Assembly: GCA_016125265.1 (NCBI GenBank)
Contig: WGMC01000009.1
Location: forward strand, 1-64,000
Direction of reading: 5' to 3'
DNA length: 64,000 nt
From: Planctomycetaceae bacterium
GTDB lineage: Bacteria > Planctomycetota > UBA1135 > GCA-002686595
A program made the position numbers and the translations under genes. The notes below the pieces were generated by a model that was given only the letters and a program-made list of their open reading frames with translations, had not been told where the DNA came from and did not search any database. Numbering within the stretch: the stretch's first letter is position 1; the number at the start of each line of letters is the position of its first letter. Below, piece after piece: positions 36,260 to 45,595 of this stretch.

Positions 36260-37285
36260 TCAGTCCGCGCTGCCCTCGCGCGGTGGGACCTTGCCGGCCG
36301 GCGCGGGTGTGCCGTGGGCCGAGCTGTGCCCGGGTGCGCCTGTGCCGTGCCCCGGTGCGCATACCACCGCGCGTCCGTCGCAAATCGTGCCGACGATGTC
36401 CGCGAGGCGTGTGATGCCGCGGGTCTCCAGCAACTCCGCCATCTCGGCAGCGAGCCGACCGGGGGCCGCGGGGTCCGCGAACGCGGCGGTGCCGATCTGC
36501 ACGGCGGTGCAGCCGGCGACCAGGAACTCGAGCGCGTCGTCCGCCGTGCGGATACCGCCGCAGCCGATCACCGGAATCGAAACCGCCTTGGCGCACTCCC
36601 ATGCGCAGCGCAGGGCCACCGGTTTGATGCCCGGCCCCGAGTACCCGCCCTGCACCGTGGCGAGCCCCGGCCGGCCCGTGCGCCAATCGACAGCCATGCC
36701 GAGCAGCGTGTTGACCGCGGTGATTCCGTCGGCGCCGCCTGCTTCCACCGCCTTCGCGAGGTCCGAGATGCGGCTGACGTTGGGCGAGAGCTTCGCGAAG
36801 ATCGGCTTCGTCGTGGCGCGGCGCACGGCGGCGATCACGTCGTGGGCGAGTTTGGTGTCCGTCGCGAACGGCAGCTTGCCACCCTGCACGTTGGGACAGG
36901 AAAGGTTCACCTCGAACGCGTGGATCGCCGCTTCGCCGTCGAGGCGCCGCGCCATCTCGACGAAGTCCTCGAGGCTTTCCGCGCCGATGTTCGTCACCAC
37001 CTTCGTCGGCACGTCGCGCCACTGGGGCAGCACGTCGCGCACGTAGGCGTCGACACCCTTGTTCTCGAGGCCGATCGAGTTGAGCATCCCCGCTTCCGTC
37101 TCGGCGATGCGCGGGGCCGGATTGCCGGGCCGCGGCCGCAGCGTCACGGTCTTGCTGACCCAGGCCGCGAGATGTGCCGGAGGGCTGAAGTGCCGCATCT
37201 CCAGGCCATGGCCGTACGTCCCCGATGCGCTGAGCACGGGGTTGGGCAACGAAAGAGGCCCCAAGCGGACCGAGAGATCGACCAT
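36260..37285 (-). CDS. pyrD: Dihydroorotate dehydrogenase, class 1B-type
   Basis: A 341-residue FMN enzyme that oxidises dihydroorotate to orotate in pyrimidine synthesis. The catalytic base is Cys130 in FEVNLSCPNVQGG, the mark of class 1 cytoplasmic enzymes. LPNPVLSASGTYGHG, TNIGAES, KLSPNV and GCGGIRTADDALEFLVAGC complete the FMN barrel pattern. Class 1B works with the iron-sulphur subunit PyrK, which is not in the window. The C-terminus carries a Gly/Pro/His-rich tail of about 35 residues beyond the usual end. Start ATG 37283-37285. It is 85 bp downstream of lspA and 15 bp before the receiver-domain gene. Confidence 0.93.
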   Translation of the reverse strand: MVDLSVRLGPLSLPNPVLSASGTYGHGLEMRHFSPPAHLAAWVSKTVTLRPRPGNPAPRIAETEAGMLNSIGLENKGVDAYVRDVLPQWRDVPTKVVTNIGAESLEDFVEMARRLDGEAAIHAFEVNLSCPNVQGGKLPFATDTKLAHDVIAAVRRATTKPIFAKLSPNVSRISDLAKAVEAGGADGITAVNTLLGMAVDWRTGRPGLATVQGGYSGPGIKPVALRCAWECAKAVSIPVIGCGGIRTADDALEFLVAGCTAVQIGTAAFADPAAPGRLAAEMAELLETRGITRLADIVGTICDGRAVVCAPGHGTGAPGHSSAHGTPAPAGKVPPREGSAD

Positions 37286-37370
37286 GGGCCTTAGCGTAAC
37301 ACCGCGGGTGTCCGCGCGCGCGGGGGACGTCGCAGGGGACATCGCGGGGACGTTCCGCGCGGCAAGCCGG

Positions 37371-38111
37371 TCACTTCGCGGCGGGCGGCGGCGCCGGATC
37401 CGCGGCCCGGGTCGTTTCCCCGCGGCCGCCGAACAGCCCACCCCAGATCAACAGCACGGCCCCGACGGTGATGCACGAGTCCGCCACGTTGAACGTCGGG
37501 AAGTGGTACTGCCAGATGGGGAAGTAGACGTCGATGAAGTCCCGCACGGCACCGATGGGGTGGGTGTCGTCGCGCCGGAAGATGTTGTCCACGAGGTTGC
37601 CGACCGCGCCGGCCAACACCAGTACGAGGGCCAGGGCGTGTGTGAGCGGCCGGCGGGCGGCGCGCCACAGCAACACCGTGATGAGCACCACCGCGCCCAC
37701 CCGCCCGGCCAGTAGCAGGTAGGGGTAGTCCGCGCCGAACCCCCAGGCCGCGCCCAGGTTCTCCCCCAGCATGAACCCCAGCCATGGGTCCACCAGGGTG
37801 TAGCGCAGGTGCCCGTTGTGCCAGACCTCGACGCCGGCGGCGGGCGCTTCTCCGGCGGTCGGCGTCAACCAGGCGAACACCGCCCATTTGCTCCAGAGGT
37901 CGAGCGCGATGAGCGCCAAGACCCAGACGAACCGGATTCCGCGGGTCCGGGCGTCCGGCAGGTCCGCGGCGGCACGCTGCTCGGCAAGGCGCTGCTCGGC
38001 AAGCCGCTGCTCGGCGGCAGACGCGCCGGTGGCCGGGGGAGGTCCGTCGGGCCGAGGGTCACCGGCCGCTCCGCCACGTTCCTGCCGCGTCCAGCTGTCC
38101 TTGGAAGTCAC
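37371..38111 (-). CDS. lspA: Lipoprotein signal peptidase (signal peptidase II)
   Basis: A 246-residue inner-membrane aspartyl peptidase that removes signal peptides from prolipoproteins. Catalytic aspartates are D175 in AGAVGNLVDNIFR and D211 in FNVADSCIT; the conserved LGENLGAAWGF loop is also present. Four helices fit the family. The N-terminus has a hydrophilic extension of about 58 residues before the first helix that is not usual, and contains three tandem AEQRL units encoded by a 15-bp repeat. The start is GTG 38109-38111; no internal start before the first helix is better. It follows the TraR-like gene by 4 bp, a pairing that is common for lspA. The lipoproteins predicted in this window would be its substrates. 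Confidence 0.92.
   Translation of the reverse strand: MTSKDSWTRQERGGAAGDPRPDGPPPATGASAAEQRLAEQRLAEQRAAADLPDARTRGIRFVWVLALIALDLWSKWAVFAWLTPTAGEAPAAGVEVWHNGHLRYTLVDPWLGFMLGENLGAAWGFGADYPYLLLAGRVGAVVLITVLLWRAARRPLTHALALVLVLAGAVGNLVDNIFRRDDTHPIGAVRDFIDVYFPIWQYHFPTFNVADSCITVGAVLLIWGGLFGGRGETTRAADPAPPPAAK
37975..38019. repeat. 15-bp tandem repeat, 3 copies, in lspA
   Basis: CGCTGCTCGGCAAGG/C recurs at 37975, 37990 and 38005 (last copy partly changed). On the coding strand each unit gives Ala-Glu-Gln-Arg-Leu, so the reading frame of lspA is kept. Confidence 0.9.
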
Positions 38112-38115
38112 GGGT

Positions 38116-38481
38116 TCAGGCCCGCGCCTCGAGATCGCGCTGGCACGTCACACAGTTGCGCGCGTGGGGCACGGCTTCGAGGCGCGCCTTCGGGATCGGC
38201 TCGGCGCACTCCTCGCACAGGCCAAAGGTGCCGGATTCGATGCGTTGGAGGGCCTCTTCGACCTCGCCAAGGGTCGCTTCGTCCCGCGCGAGGAGCTCCA
38301 GGCTGAACTCCTGGGCAAACGCATCGGTGCCGGAATCCGCCGGACTGTCGATGGCCGCCCGTTCGGTTTCGCCGAGGGCCGAGCGCTCGAGTTCGCCGAT
38401 GTCCCCCAGGAGCTCCGCCCGCAGGCGGACGAGCAGCCGACGCATGGCGTCGGTCTCCTTCGCGGTGAGGCGCTTGTGCAT
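38116..38481 (-). CDS. TraR/DksA-family C4 zinc-finger protein
   Basis: A 121-residue protein with an N-terminal helical hairpin (RRLLVRLRAELLGDIGELER) and a C-terminal C4 zinc finger CEEC-x17-CVTC, the DksA/TraR pattern. Acidic residues in the hairpin loop region (SPADSGTDAFAQEFS) are in the place of the DksA tip. Members bind the secondary channel of RNA polymerase and change transcription of stress genes, but several small members have unknown roles. Start ATG 38479-38481. It is the first gene of a minus-strand run with lspA and pyrD, divergent from the Xer gene. The 161-bp gap should hold both promoters; TATAAAA at about 38563-38569 is AT-rich but cannot be assigned. Confidence 0.88.
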   Translation of the reverse strand: MHKRLTAKETDAMRRLLVRLRAELLGDIGELERSALGETERAAIDSPADSGTDAFAQEFSLELLARDEATLGEVEEALQRIESGTFGLCEECAEPIPKARLEAVPHARNCVTCQRDLEARA

Positions 38482-38642
38482 GGGCTGGTGCTGCGGGCAG
38501 GGTCTCGGGGGAGCGCGGATGTGGCCCGCGGGACGGCACCCGCCGCACCCGAGGGCGCGGGAGTATAAAAACGGGCCCCCCCGGTCTCAAGGCGGACCCC
38601 AGGGGCTTGCACCCCACCGGCGCTGGGGTCAGGCTCGATCCC

Positions 38643-39584
38643 ATGGCGGTCGTTCCGAGCCCAAAGGGAGAACCCCTCGCCACCGCGTGGACCCGGCCGA
38701 TCGAGGAGCACCTCGACGAACTGCGTCTCGAGGCCGGCCGGGCCCGGTCGACCCTCGTCGCGTACCGGCGCGACCTGCTCAGGCTCGCGCGGTGGGCAGC
38801 GCGCCGCGGTGTCGCCGACTGGCGCGGCGTGACCCAGGAACTGCTCACGACCCACCTCCAGTGGCTGGCCGGCGAACGCGGCATGGCGGAGGCGACACGC
38901 GCCCGTGCCCTCGCCGCGGCGCGCGGGTTGCTCGCGACCCTCGTGCGCGAGGGGGTGTTGCCGCGGGATCCGGGCGCGCGGCTCGAGTCGCCCAAGTTGG
39001 CGCAGCGGCTGCCGCGTGCCCCCACCGCGGAGCAGGTGGACCTCCTCTTGGCCGACGCCCCGGTGCGCGGCGCGCCGCCCTGGCGCGAACTGCGCGACCG
39101 GGCGCTCTTGGAGGTGCTCTACGCGACCGGGGCGCGTGTCTCCGAGGTGTGTGGGCTCGAGCTCGACCACCTGGAACCGGGGCTCCTGGAACTGCGCCTC
39201 TTCGGCAAGGGCGGCAAGACCCGGCTCGTGCCCCTGGCGGAGCGGGCTCGCGAGGTTCTCGGCCGTTGGCTGACGATGGGCCGCACCGAATGCCCGGGCG
39301 GCGCCCTGCACCGGCACCTGTTCCTGTCGGACCGGGGCGCACCCCTCTCGCGGACCGGCGCCTGGCGCCTCGTCTCCGCTCGCGCCCGGCGGCTGGGCCT
39401 GGGACGTGTCACCCCCCACAGCCTGCGCCACGCGTTCGCGACCCACCTGGTGCGCGGCGGCGCCGACCTGCGCGCGGTGCAAGAACTGCTCGGCCACGCG
39501 TCGATCTCGACGACGCAGGTCTACACCCACCTCGACACGGACCACCTGCAGGACCTGCACCGGCGCTTCCACCCGCGCGGCTGA
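38643..39584 (+). CDS. xerD: Tyrosine recombinase of the XerC/XerD type
   Basis: A 313-residue recombinase for dimer resolution at dif sites. The catalytic set is complete: R165 in TGARVSEVCGL, K192 in FGKGGKTR, H259-x2-R262 in PHSLRHAFATHL, H285 in LLGHASIST and nucleophile Y294 in TTQVYTHLD. The N-terminal SAM-like core-binding domain (IEEHLDELRLEAGRARSTLVAYRRDL) is typical. XerC and XerD cannot be told apart with certainty; XerD is given as symbol only for convenience. No integrase-like additions, att sites or phage genes are nearby, so it is a housekeeping copy. Start ATG 38643-38645; an upstream TTG is possible. It converges on the subtilase gene with a hairpin between them. Confidence 0.88.
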   Translation: MAVVPSPKGEPLATAWTRPIEEHLDELRLEAGRARSTLVAYRRDLLRLARWAARRGVADWRGVTQELLTTHLQWLAGERGMAEATRARALAAARGLLATLVREGVLPRDPGARLESPKLAQRLPRAPTAEQVDLLLADAPVRGAPPWRELRDRALLEVLYATGARVSEVCGLELDHLEPGLLELRLFGKGGKTRLVPLAERAREVLGRWLTMGRTECPGGALHRHLFLSDRGAPLSRTGAWRLVSARARRLGLGRVTPHSLRHAFATHLVRGGADLRAVQELLGHASISTTQVYTHLDTDHLQDLHRRFHPRG

Positions 39585-39628
39585 AGCGGCGGGAAGCGGC
39601 GAACCGCGCGGCGCGGCGCGAACGCAGA

Positions 39629-39660
39629 GCACCCGGCACCCGGGTACGGGTGTCGGGTGC
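39629..39660. terminator. Hairpin between convergent genes, candidate bidirectional terminator
   Basis: GCACCCGGCACCCG (39629-39642), loop GGTA, CGGGTGTCGGGTGC (39647-39660): a 14-bp stem with one G-T pair. It lies between the stops of the Xer gene (39584) and the subtilase gene (39803). There is no strong T-run, only TT, so intrinsic termination is probable but not proven. Confidence 0.65.
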
Positions 39661-39802
39661 TTGACCGACCCCAGCTCCGTCCCCTTGACGGAACCTTCGC
39701 CCCCTTCGGCGAGGTCGGCCGTACCGAGGCGGCTCCCCGCGGAGTCCGCCCGTAGTTCCAGCGGCGTCCGCAAGGGGACACCGGTGTGTCACGCGGCGAT
39801 CA

Positions 39803-42202
39803 TCAGTTCCCCACGTGCACGGACTTGGCCACGTTGCTGACGCTCAGCGGGAACCCCGGTTGGGTCAGGTCCGCCATCACACCCTGGGTGTGCACGTTGA
39901 GGCCCACGGGCAGACCGAACGGCGGGTCGATCCCGACCTGGATCGGCAGCGTTCCGACCCGCAACAACACGAGCCCACTGAAGCCGCCTCCGATCGCCAG
40001 CGCGGGCACACCGGGGATCGCGGTGGGGCCCAACTGGGGCGAGAGGAAAAGCGCGCCGAAGTTCCCCGCTGCTCCCAGGAGGTTGGCGATGTAGGGGCCC
40101 GCAAACGCGTAGAGGCCGAAGTTCGGCGCGGCGGTCACGTACGGCGCCCCAGGGCCCACCGCAAGAGGCGTCGCCAGCACACCGGAGTCCGTCACGAGCT
40201 CCACCGTGTTTGAGCCGGGTACCACACCATTTGGCAGGAGGAACGCCACCATCGTCGGCGCCACGGCGAGCAGCTCGGCGCCGATGCCTCCGACCCGCAC
40301 CGCGCTCGTGCTGGACAGGTTGCAGCCCGTCACCTTGATCCAATCGGGACTGCCGATCGAGGGTGTCACCTGGGCCGGGTGCAGCGCGCCGAGAGTCGAG
40401 GCACCAAAGGCACACGGCAGGGCGTCCACGACGGGAGTTCCGCTGACTCCCGCCAGCGCGTACTCCATCGGCAGGAGCGCGGGATTGTCCGGGTGCCACA
40501 TGGTTTCGACTTCGACCCAGAGCACACCGGTTTCCGGCGCGACGCCGCGCACGACTTCGCTGCTGTCGAGCAGCGAACGCGATTCCGCCAGCACCAAGCC
40601 GCTCTGGTTGCGCACGACGAGGTCCAGGTCACCGGCCATGTTGTTCAGGAAGTCCCGTCGATTCCACACGAGCGCCAGGCTGTACGGCTCACCCTCGACG
40701 ACGGCCAGTTGGTAGCGCGCGCGCACGAACGGCGGCGCGAAGGCGCGCACGAAGCGGCCCGAGAGCGCCAGATCCAGTGCTTCGGGCACGCGCAGGAAAC
40801 CGTCCGAACGCGCGTCCTCCGGGCCTTGGGTTACCGGGTTGGACGCCGCCAAGAGGATCGCACGGGCTTCCAGCGCGTCGAGGCCCGGCCGCGCGTCGAA
40901 CAACACGGCCGCCGCGCCACTGACGAGCGCCGCGGCGCCGGAGGTTCCCCAGGTCTGCGCAACCACAGAGGGATTGCCCAACTGGGCCGCCGTCAGCGCC
41001 TCGCCGACGGCCAGCAGATCCGGGTAACGCCGCCCATCCACGCGGGGCCCCATTGCGGTGCCGCTGTAACCCGGCAGGAAGTAGGGCTGCTGGGACGCCG
41101 CGAACGAGGCACCCACGGTCAGTGCGTTGAAAGCGCCGTGCTGGAAAGGCGACTTCGGTCCACTCACACCGGCGGCCAGCACCGCCAGTACCCCGGCCTC
41201 CGCCGCCTGGTCGATGGCTGGGTTTGGCCAGAAGTTGGGACTGCTGCTGCCCTCGAAGGAGAGGTTGATCACACGCACGCCGGGTTCCAGGATCGCGTTC
41301 TGCACCGCCTGGGACATGGTGATGACACTCGCCAGGCCGGGATTCAGCGCATCCGTGATGCGAATGCTGCGCAGACCGACGGCCGGAGCGCCGCCGTCAC
41401 TCGCGCCGCTCGGGCCCCAGGCGGCACCGCCGACGATGGACGCGACGCGTGTGCCGTGGCCGTGTTCGTCCTGGGGGATCGGGTTCGGCAGACCAAACCC
41501 CACGGCCGCCGCGCTCGCCGAAAGGATGCGGCTGCCGTTGATGCCCGGACCGACGCCGCTCGGCACCCCGTTCGGGTAGAAGGCCGGGTGCGGGAATCCT
41601 CCAGGTGACGAGGTGAGGTCGATGCCCGAGTCGAGCACCGCGACTTCCACTCCGGCTCCCTGCAAGCCGTCGGGAGAGAGGAACGACCAGGCACCCTGGT
41701 GGTCGTGGTTCGAGGGCCCGATCGCGAGATCGGTGTTGAGGGACTGGGAACTGCGGAACGAATCCCTCTGCACACCGCGCACACCCGCCAGGCCGGCGAG
41801 CCGCGCCGTCGCATCGCGACCCTCGACCACCACCGCATCGCCAAAGGGCAGTGCATCGAGCACCCGGAGCCCGCGCGCCTCGATGGAACCGCGGAGCGCC
41901 TCCGCAGCGACCCGTCCCCGTGTCCAGACGCGCTCGGCCGCGGCTTCGAAGGCTCCGCGGTCGCCGCTGCGCCGGGCGAGCCGCAGTTCGGCAAGGTCAG
42001 CGGACAGGGCCGCCGCGTCGTGTTCGATGTGGACCAGCCACCGGGCCTCGGTCCGAGCCGGGACTGCCTCGTGTTCGGCCGCGTACTCGGGTCCGGGTGC
42101 CTCCTGGGCGAGGGCTGCGGGAACGGCGCCGAGGAGGGTGAATAGGATCGCGCCGGAGGACGCGGAGGCGGATCGGCGCGCAGTGCGGGGACTTCGGGGC
42201 AT
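39803..42202 (-). CDS. Secreted subtilisin-like serine peptidase (S8)
   Basis: A 799-residue exported peptidase. A signal peptide (ILFTLLGAVPAALAQ) is followed by a propeptide-like region (LVHIEHDAAALSADLAELR). The triad is D191 in EVAVLDSGID, H249 in DEHGHGTRVAS and S421 in QTWGTSGAAALVSG. The usual oxyanion Asn in AAGN is replaced: the matching stretch is LAVLAAGVSGP, so activity may be altered. After about residue 480 comes a beta-rich part, then an IPT-like stretch (VTPSIGSPDWIKVTGCNL) and a C-terminal module like those of the beta-helix proteins nearby. Start ATG 42200-42202; an ATG at 42217 would add five residues. Likely a surface or medium protein; substrate unknown. Confidence 0.85.
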   Translation of the reverse strand: MPRSPRTARRSASASSGAILFTLLGAVPAALAQEAPGPEYAAEHEAVPARTEARWLVHIEHDAAALSADLAELRLARRSGDRGAFEAAAERVWTRGRVAAEALRGSIEARGLRVLDALPFGDAVVVEGRDATARLAGLAGVRGVQRDSFRSSQSLNTDLAIGPSNHDHQGAWSFLSPDGLQGAGVEVAVLDSGIDLTSSPGGFPHPAFYPNGVPSGVGPGINGSRILSASAAAVGFGLPNPIPQDEHGHGTRVASIVGGAAWGPSGASDGGAPAVGLRSIRITDALNPGLASVITMSQAVQNAILEPGVRVINLSFEGSSSPNFWPNPAIDQAAEAGVLAVLAAGVSGPKSPFQHGAFNALTVGASFAASQQPYFLPGYSGTAMGPRVDGRRYPDLLAVGEALTAAQLGNPSVVAQTWGTSGAAALVSGAAAVLFDARPGLDALEARAILLAASNPVTQGPEDARSDGFLRVPEALDLALSGRFVRAFAPPFVRARYQLAVVEGEPYSLALVWNRRDFLNNMAGDLDLVVRNQSGLVLAESRSLLDSSEVVRGVAPETGVLWVEVETMWHPDNPALLPMEYALAGVSGTPVVDALPCAFGASTLGALHPAQVTPSIGSPDWIKVTGCNLSSTSAVRVGGIGAELLAVAPTMVAFLLPNGVVPGSNTVELVTDSGVLATPLAVGPGAPYVTAAPNFGLYAFAGPYIANLLGAAGNFGALFLSPQLGPTAIPGVPALAIGGGFSGLVLLRVGTLPIQVGIDPPFGLPVGLNVHTQGVMADLTQPGFPLSVSNVAKSVHVGN

Positions 42203-42379
42203 GGTGTCGCGGGGCAAGGCGTTCTTGTGTGTCGGGGCCGGAACACTCCTTGACGCGCGCGGGAGCGCGGGCGCCGTGGAGTCGGTTCCGCAGGGATTAC
42301 GGCAAAGGCCGTGCCGCAGCGATCGGGCTCCTGTCAGCGCCCTTGTCGCGGCTCCGTGATTGCCAGCGCCGCGTCGACT

Positions 42380-45300
42380 TCAGCGCTGGTGCCTGGGCAC
42401 CGTGTCCCAAAGGCGCAGCGTGCCGTCCCCGGATCCCGATACCAGCCGACTGCCATCGGGCGAGAACGCCAACGAGTAGACGTAGTTCGTGTGGCCCACG
42501 AGCCGCGCGACCCGCGTGCCGTCCGACATGTCCCAGAGCAAGATCTGGCCATCCCGCGCGCCGCTGGCCAGCCGGCTTTCGTCCGGGTGGAAGGCGAGGG
42601 CGTACACAACGCCGCGGTGCCCGCGAAGCTCGCCGCGTTCCTCGAGCGATTCGGGATCCCAGAGCGCGATGCGACCGCTGGCGTGCCCCGAAGCCAGCAG
42701 GCTGCCGTCGTCCGAGAAGGCGAGGCTCGCACCACCGCGTTCGGCGGGCACACGCGCGAGTTCCCGGCCGTCCTCGGCGTCGTACACCACGAGGTGCGCG
42801 GAGGCGAGCACGAAGAGGCGCCCACCCGAGGGTGCGAAGCGCACCGGTCCCCTGCCGTCGGACGACAGTTCGCAGTCGGCGAGGAGCCGGCGCTCCCGCA
42901 CGTCGAAGAGCGCCATGCGCCCCGCCGCGGAGTGAACCCGCCCGTCGAACCGGAAGGCCGCGAGGCGCCGCCCCGTGTTGTCGAACGCCAGAGCCTCGGT
43001 GGTGTGCGGGAGCGGGGTCGAGAGTTCCGCGAGGAGCTCCCCGGTCGCCGCGTCCAGCAGCAGCGGCTGCCCGTGGCGGCGCCCTACCGCGAGCAGCTTC
43101 CCGTCGGGCGACAGGGCGAGGGACAACACCGCTTGTTCGTCGTCCAACTGGTGCAACACACCACGCGCTTCGCCGCGCGCGCCGCCCCAACGCCGCACGG
43201 ACGCGTCCCACGCGCCGGAGAAGATCTGCTCGCCGTCCGGCGCGAACACAACCGGGTAGACCCAGCTCCCGTGCCCGCGGAGCACGCTCGAGCGATGGTC
43301 GTCGCCCCGCAGCCAGAGGCGCAGCGTGCGGTCCGAGCCGATCGACAGCAGTCGGTCGCCCGCGGCGCCAAAGGCGAGGCCCGCGAACTCGCCCCCTTGC
43401 CCCACGAACCACTCGGTGCTGCCGGGCGCCAAAAGGTCGAAGGCGCGCACCAAACCGTCGCCCCCGGCGGTGGCTAGGTGCCGCCCATCACTCGAAAGTT
43501 CGATGCCCTCGAGTTGGCCGACGTTGCCCAAGAAAGGCCCGAGTGGCGCGGTGCTCCCATCGCGGTCGAACACAAACACGCGGCGGTCCAGATGGCCGGC
43601 CGCCATGCGTTCGCCATCGACCGAACTCGCCAGCCAGCGGATGTCCGACGGATCGCCGCCGAAGAGTCTCCGCTCGCCCTGCGTCGTGTGCGACCACTCC
43701 AGCACCTCGCCGAAGGGAGAACCGGCGAGCAGTCGATCTCCGTCCGGCGCAAACGCCAGGCCGTGGCGTCCGAGCCACGGGGTCTGCGTGGGGCCCCCGC
43801 CGCCGCGCACTCCGAAGTAGGCCACCTTGCTGCGTGTGAGTGCGCCAAACGCCGCGGCGCCATCGGCGACGGCCAGTTGGATGAGGCCTTCGATCGCGCC
43901 TTCGGACGTGGACGTGTGCGCGACGAGATCGTGCAGCACGAGTTGCCCCGCCGCGTCCGCGGTGACCGCTGCGGAGCCCTTTGGGGAAAGGGCCGCCAGT
44001 ACGAACGGCGCCCCTTCGAGTTCGCGCTCCACACGCTGTTCTGCGAGGTCGTCCGAAAACGCCAGCAGGCTGCCATCGGCCAGCAGCGCCAGCACCGCCC
44101 CGTCGCCCCGCGTGCGCAGCGCAAGGGCCGCCGCGGGCAGGTGCTCGACCCGCGCGCTGGTGTCGAGGCGCGCCAGGAGCTGCCGCCATTCCCAGCCGCG
44201 CCGATCGGCGGGCGCGGACGCGAGCAGCGCCGACGCCGTGCCCAAGTCGCCAATGGCCAGGGCCGCCTCGGCGCCCTGGATCGCGGCCAGGTACGTCTGG
44301 AACTGCGCCCGTCGCGCTTCTTCCCGCGCGCGTTGGCTCGCTTCGGTCGCGCGCTGCGCCTGCCAGGCCAACAGCACCGTTGCGACGACCAGCACGACAA
44401 AGGCCGCACTCACACCGACGACAAGACCGCGGTGGCGTCGCACGAACTTGCTCGCGCGGTAGAACGTCGTCGCGGGACGCGCGGCGATCGGTTCGTTCGC
44501 CATCCAGTGCCGCAGGTCCGCGGCAAAGGCCGCCGCGCTGGGATACCGGCGGTTTGGATCCTTCTCGAGGGCCCGCTGCACGATCGTTTCGAGATCGCGG
44601 CCGAGGTCCCGCCGGTGCGCCGACAGCGGCGGCACATCGTCCTCGACCAGCGTGCGCAGGGCCTCGTGGATCGGCATGCCGTCGAGGGGGAGCGGCAGGA
44701 CGCCCGTCACCAGCTCGTAGAGCAGCACGCCGAGCGAGTACACATCCGAGCGCCGGTCGACCGCGCGGCCGTCTGCACGCGCCTGCTCGGGGCTCATGTA
44801 ACTCAGCGTGCCCAGTACGGTGCCCGCCTCGGTCATCAGCGTGCCGTCGCTTCGGCCATCGGCGGCGGCGCTCGCGATGCCGAAGTCGAGCACCTTGGGC
44901 GCGCCGCTCCCATCGACCAACACGTTGGCGGGTTTGAGATCGCGGTGCACGATACCGCGTTGGTGCGCGTGTTCGAGGGCGTCGCAGAGTTGGGCGACGA
45001 GGTGCAACTGCTCTTCGAGCGCGGGACGCGTTGCGCGCACGTGCTGCGTCAACGTGTCGCCCTCGACCAACTCCATCGCGAAGTAGGGCAGACCGTCGTC
45101 CGAGACGCCGGCGCCGAAGATGCGCGCGATGCCCGGATGGTCGAGGCGCGCCAAGACGTCGATTTCGCGCTGAAAACGCCGCGCGCGGTCGGGCCGCATC
45201 GGATTGGTGCGCAGCAGTTTGAGCGCCACATGCCGGCGCGGGTGTTCCTGTTCGGCCTCGAACACGAGCCCCATGCTGCCCTCGCCGATTGGCCGCACGA

Positions 45301-45595
45301 TGCGGTATGGGCCGATACGATCGGGCGCCGCGGTCGGCGCCTCTTCGAAGCTCTTGGCGTGCAGGAGCCGCGCCGCGAGTGGCGCTGCCCCCGCGTCCAG
45401 ATAGCCGAAGCCGCGTTGGTCCCCCTCGAGGAGTTGCAAGACCTGGGCCAGCAGCGCGGCGTCGCCCGCGGCGCGCTCGCGCGCGAAGGCGACACGATCC
45501 ACTTCCGGCAGTTCGCAGGCCTCCGCGAACAGCGCGCCGGCGCGTTCGAAGGTCTCGCTGTCCCCCGCGTCCGGGTTCGCCGCGGACCCCGCCAT
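42380..45595 (-). CDS. Transmembrane Ser/Thr protein kinase with WD40 repeats
   Basis: A 1071-residue Hanks-type kinase. The catalytic domain spans about residues 95-365: GEGSMG loop, K126 in ALKLL, E144, D219 in HRDLKPANVLV, DFG at D237, and MSPEQA. A helix at 391-411 (VVGVSAAFVVLVVATVLLAW) crosses the membrane. After a short coiled segment, residues about 470-1065 are WD40-type repeats (AFSPDGSRLVSGSGDGTLRLW is the last and clearest, split here as AFSPDGSRLV and SGDGTLRLWD), probably facing the outside. It should sense or bind something with the propeller and phosphorylate cytoplasmic targets. Its start shares one base with the stop of the ECF sigma gene (TGATG), so the sigma factor is the likely partner. 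This pair is common in planctomycetes. Confidence 0.93.
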   Translation of the reverse strand: MAGSAANPDAGDSETFERAGALFAEACELPEVDRVAFARERAAGDAALLAQVLQLLEGDQRGFGYLDAGAAPLAARLLHAKSFEEAPTAAPDRIGPYRIVRPIGEGSMGLVFEAEQEHPRRHVALKLLRTNPMRPDRARRFQREIDVLARLDHPGIARIFGAGVSDDGLPYFAMELVEGDTLTQHVRATRPALEEQLHLVAQLCDALEHAHQRGIVHRDLKPANVLVDGSGAPKVLDFGIASAAADGRSDGTLMTEAGTVLGTLSYMSPEQARADGRAVDRRSDVYSLGVLLYELVTGVLPLPLDGMPIHEALRTLVEDDVPPLSAHRRDLGRDLETIVQRALEKDPNRRYPSAAAFAADLRHWMANEPIAARPATTFYRASKFVRRHRGLVVGVSAAFVVLVVATVLLAWQAQRATEASQRAREEARRAQFQTYLAAIQGAEAALAIGDLGTASALLASAPADRRGWEWRQLLARLDTSARVEHLPAAALALRTRGDGAVLALLADGSLLAFSDDLAEQRVERELEGAPFVLAALSPKGSAAVTADAAGQLVLHDLVAHTSTSEGAIEGLIQLAVADGAAAFGALTRSKVAYFGVRGGGGPTQTPWLGRHGLAFAPDGDRLLAGSPFGEVLEWSHTTQGERRLFGGDPSDIRWLASSVDGERMAAGHLDRRVFVFDRDGSTAPLGPFLGNVGQLEGIELSSDGRHLATAGGDGLVRAFDLLAPGSTEWFVGQGGEFAGLAFGAAGDRLLSIGSDRTLRLWLRGDDHRSSVLRGHGSWVYPVVFAPDGEQIFSGAWDASVRRWGGARGEARGVLHQLDDEQAVLSLALSPDGKLLAVGRRHGQPLLLDAATGELLAELSTPLPHTTEALAFDNTGRRLAAFRFDGRVHSAAGRMALFDVRERRLLADCELSSDGRGPVRFAPSGGRLFVLASAHLVVYDAEDGRELARVPAERGGASLAFSDDGSLLASGHASGRIALWDPESLEERGELRGHRGVVYALAFHPDESRLASGARDGQILLWDMSDGTRVARLVGHTNYVYSLAFSPDGSRLVSGSGDGTLRLWDTVPRHQR

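Noticed and set aside
38560..38590. TATAAAA stretch as a mapped promoter for the Xer gene
   Set aside because: It is AT-rich in a GC-rich gap, but no matching second box or start-site evidence is visible.
38643..39584. Phage or island integrase
   Set aside because: No att-like repeats, tRNA target or mobile genes are adjacent, and the protein matches housekeeping Xer recombinases.
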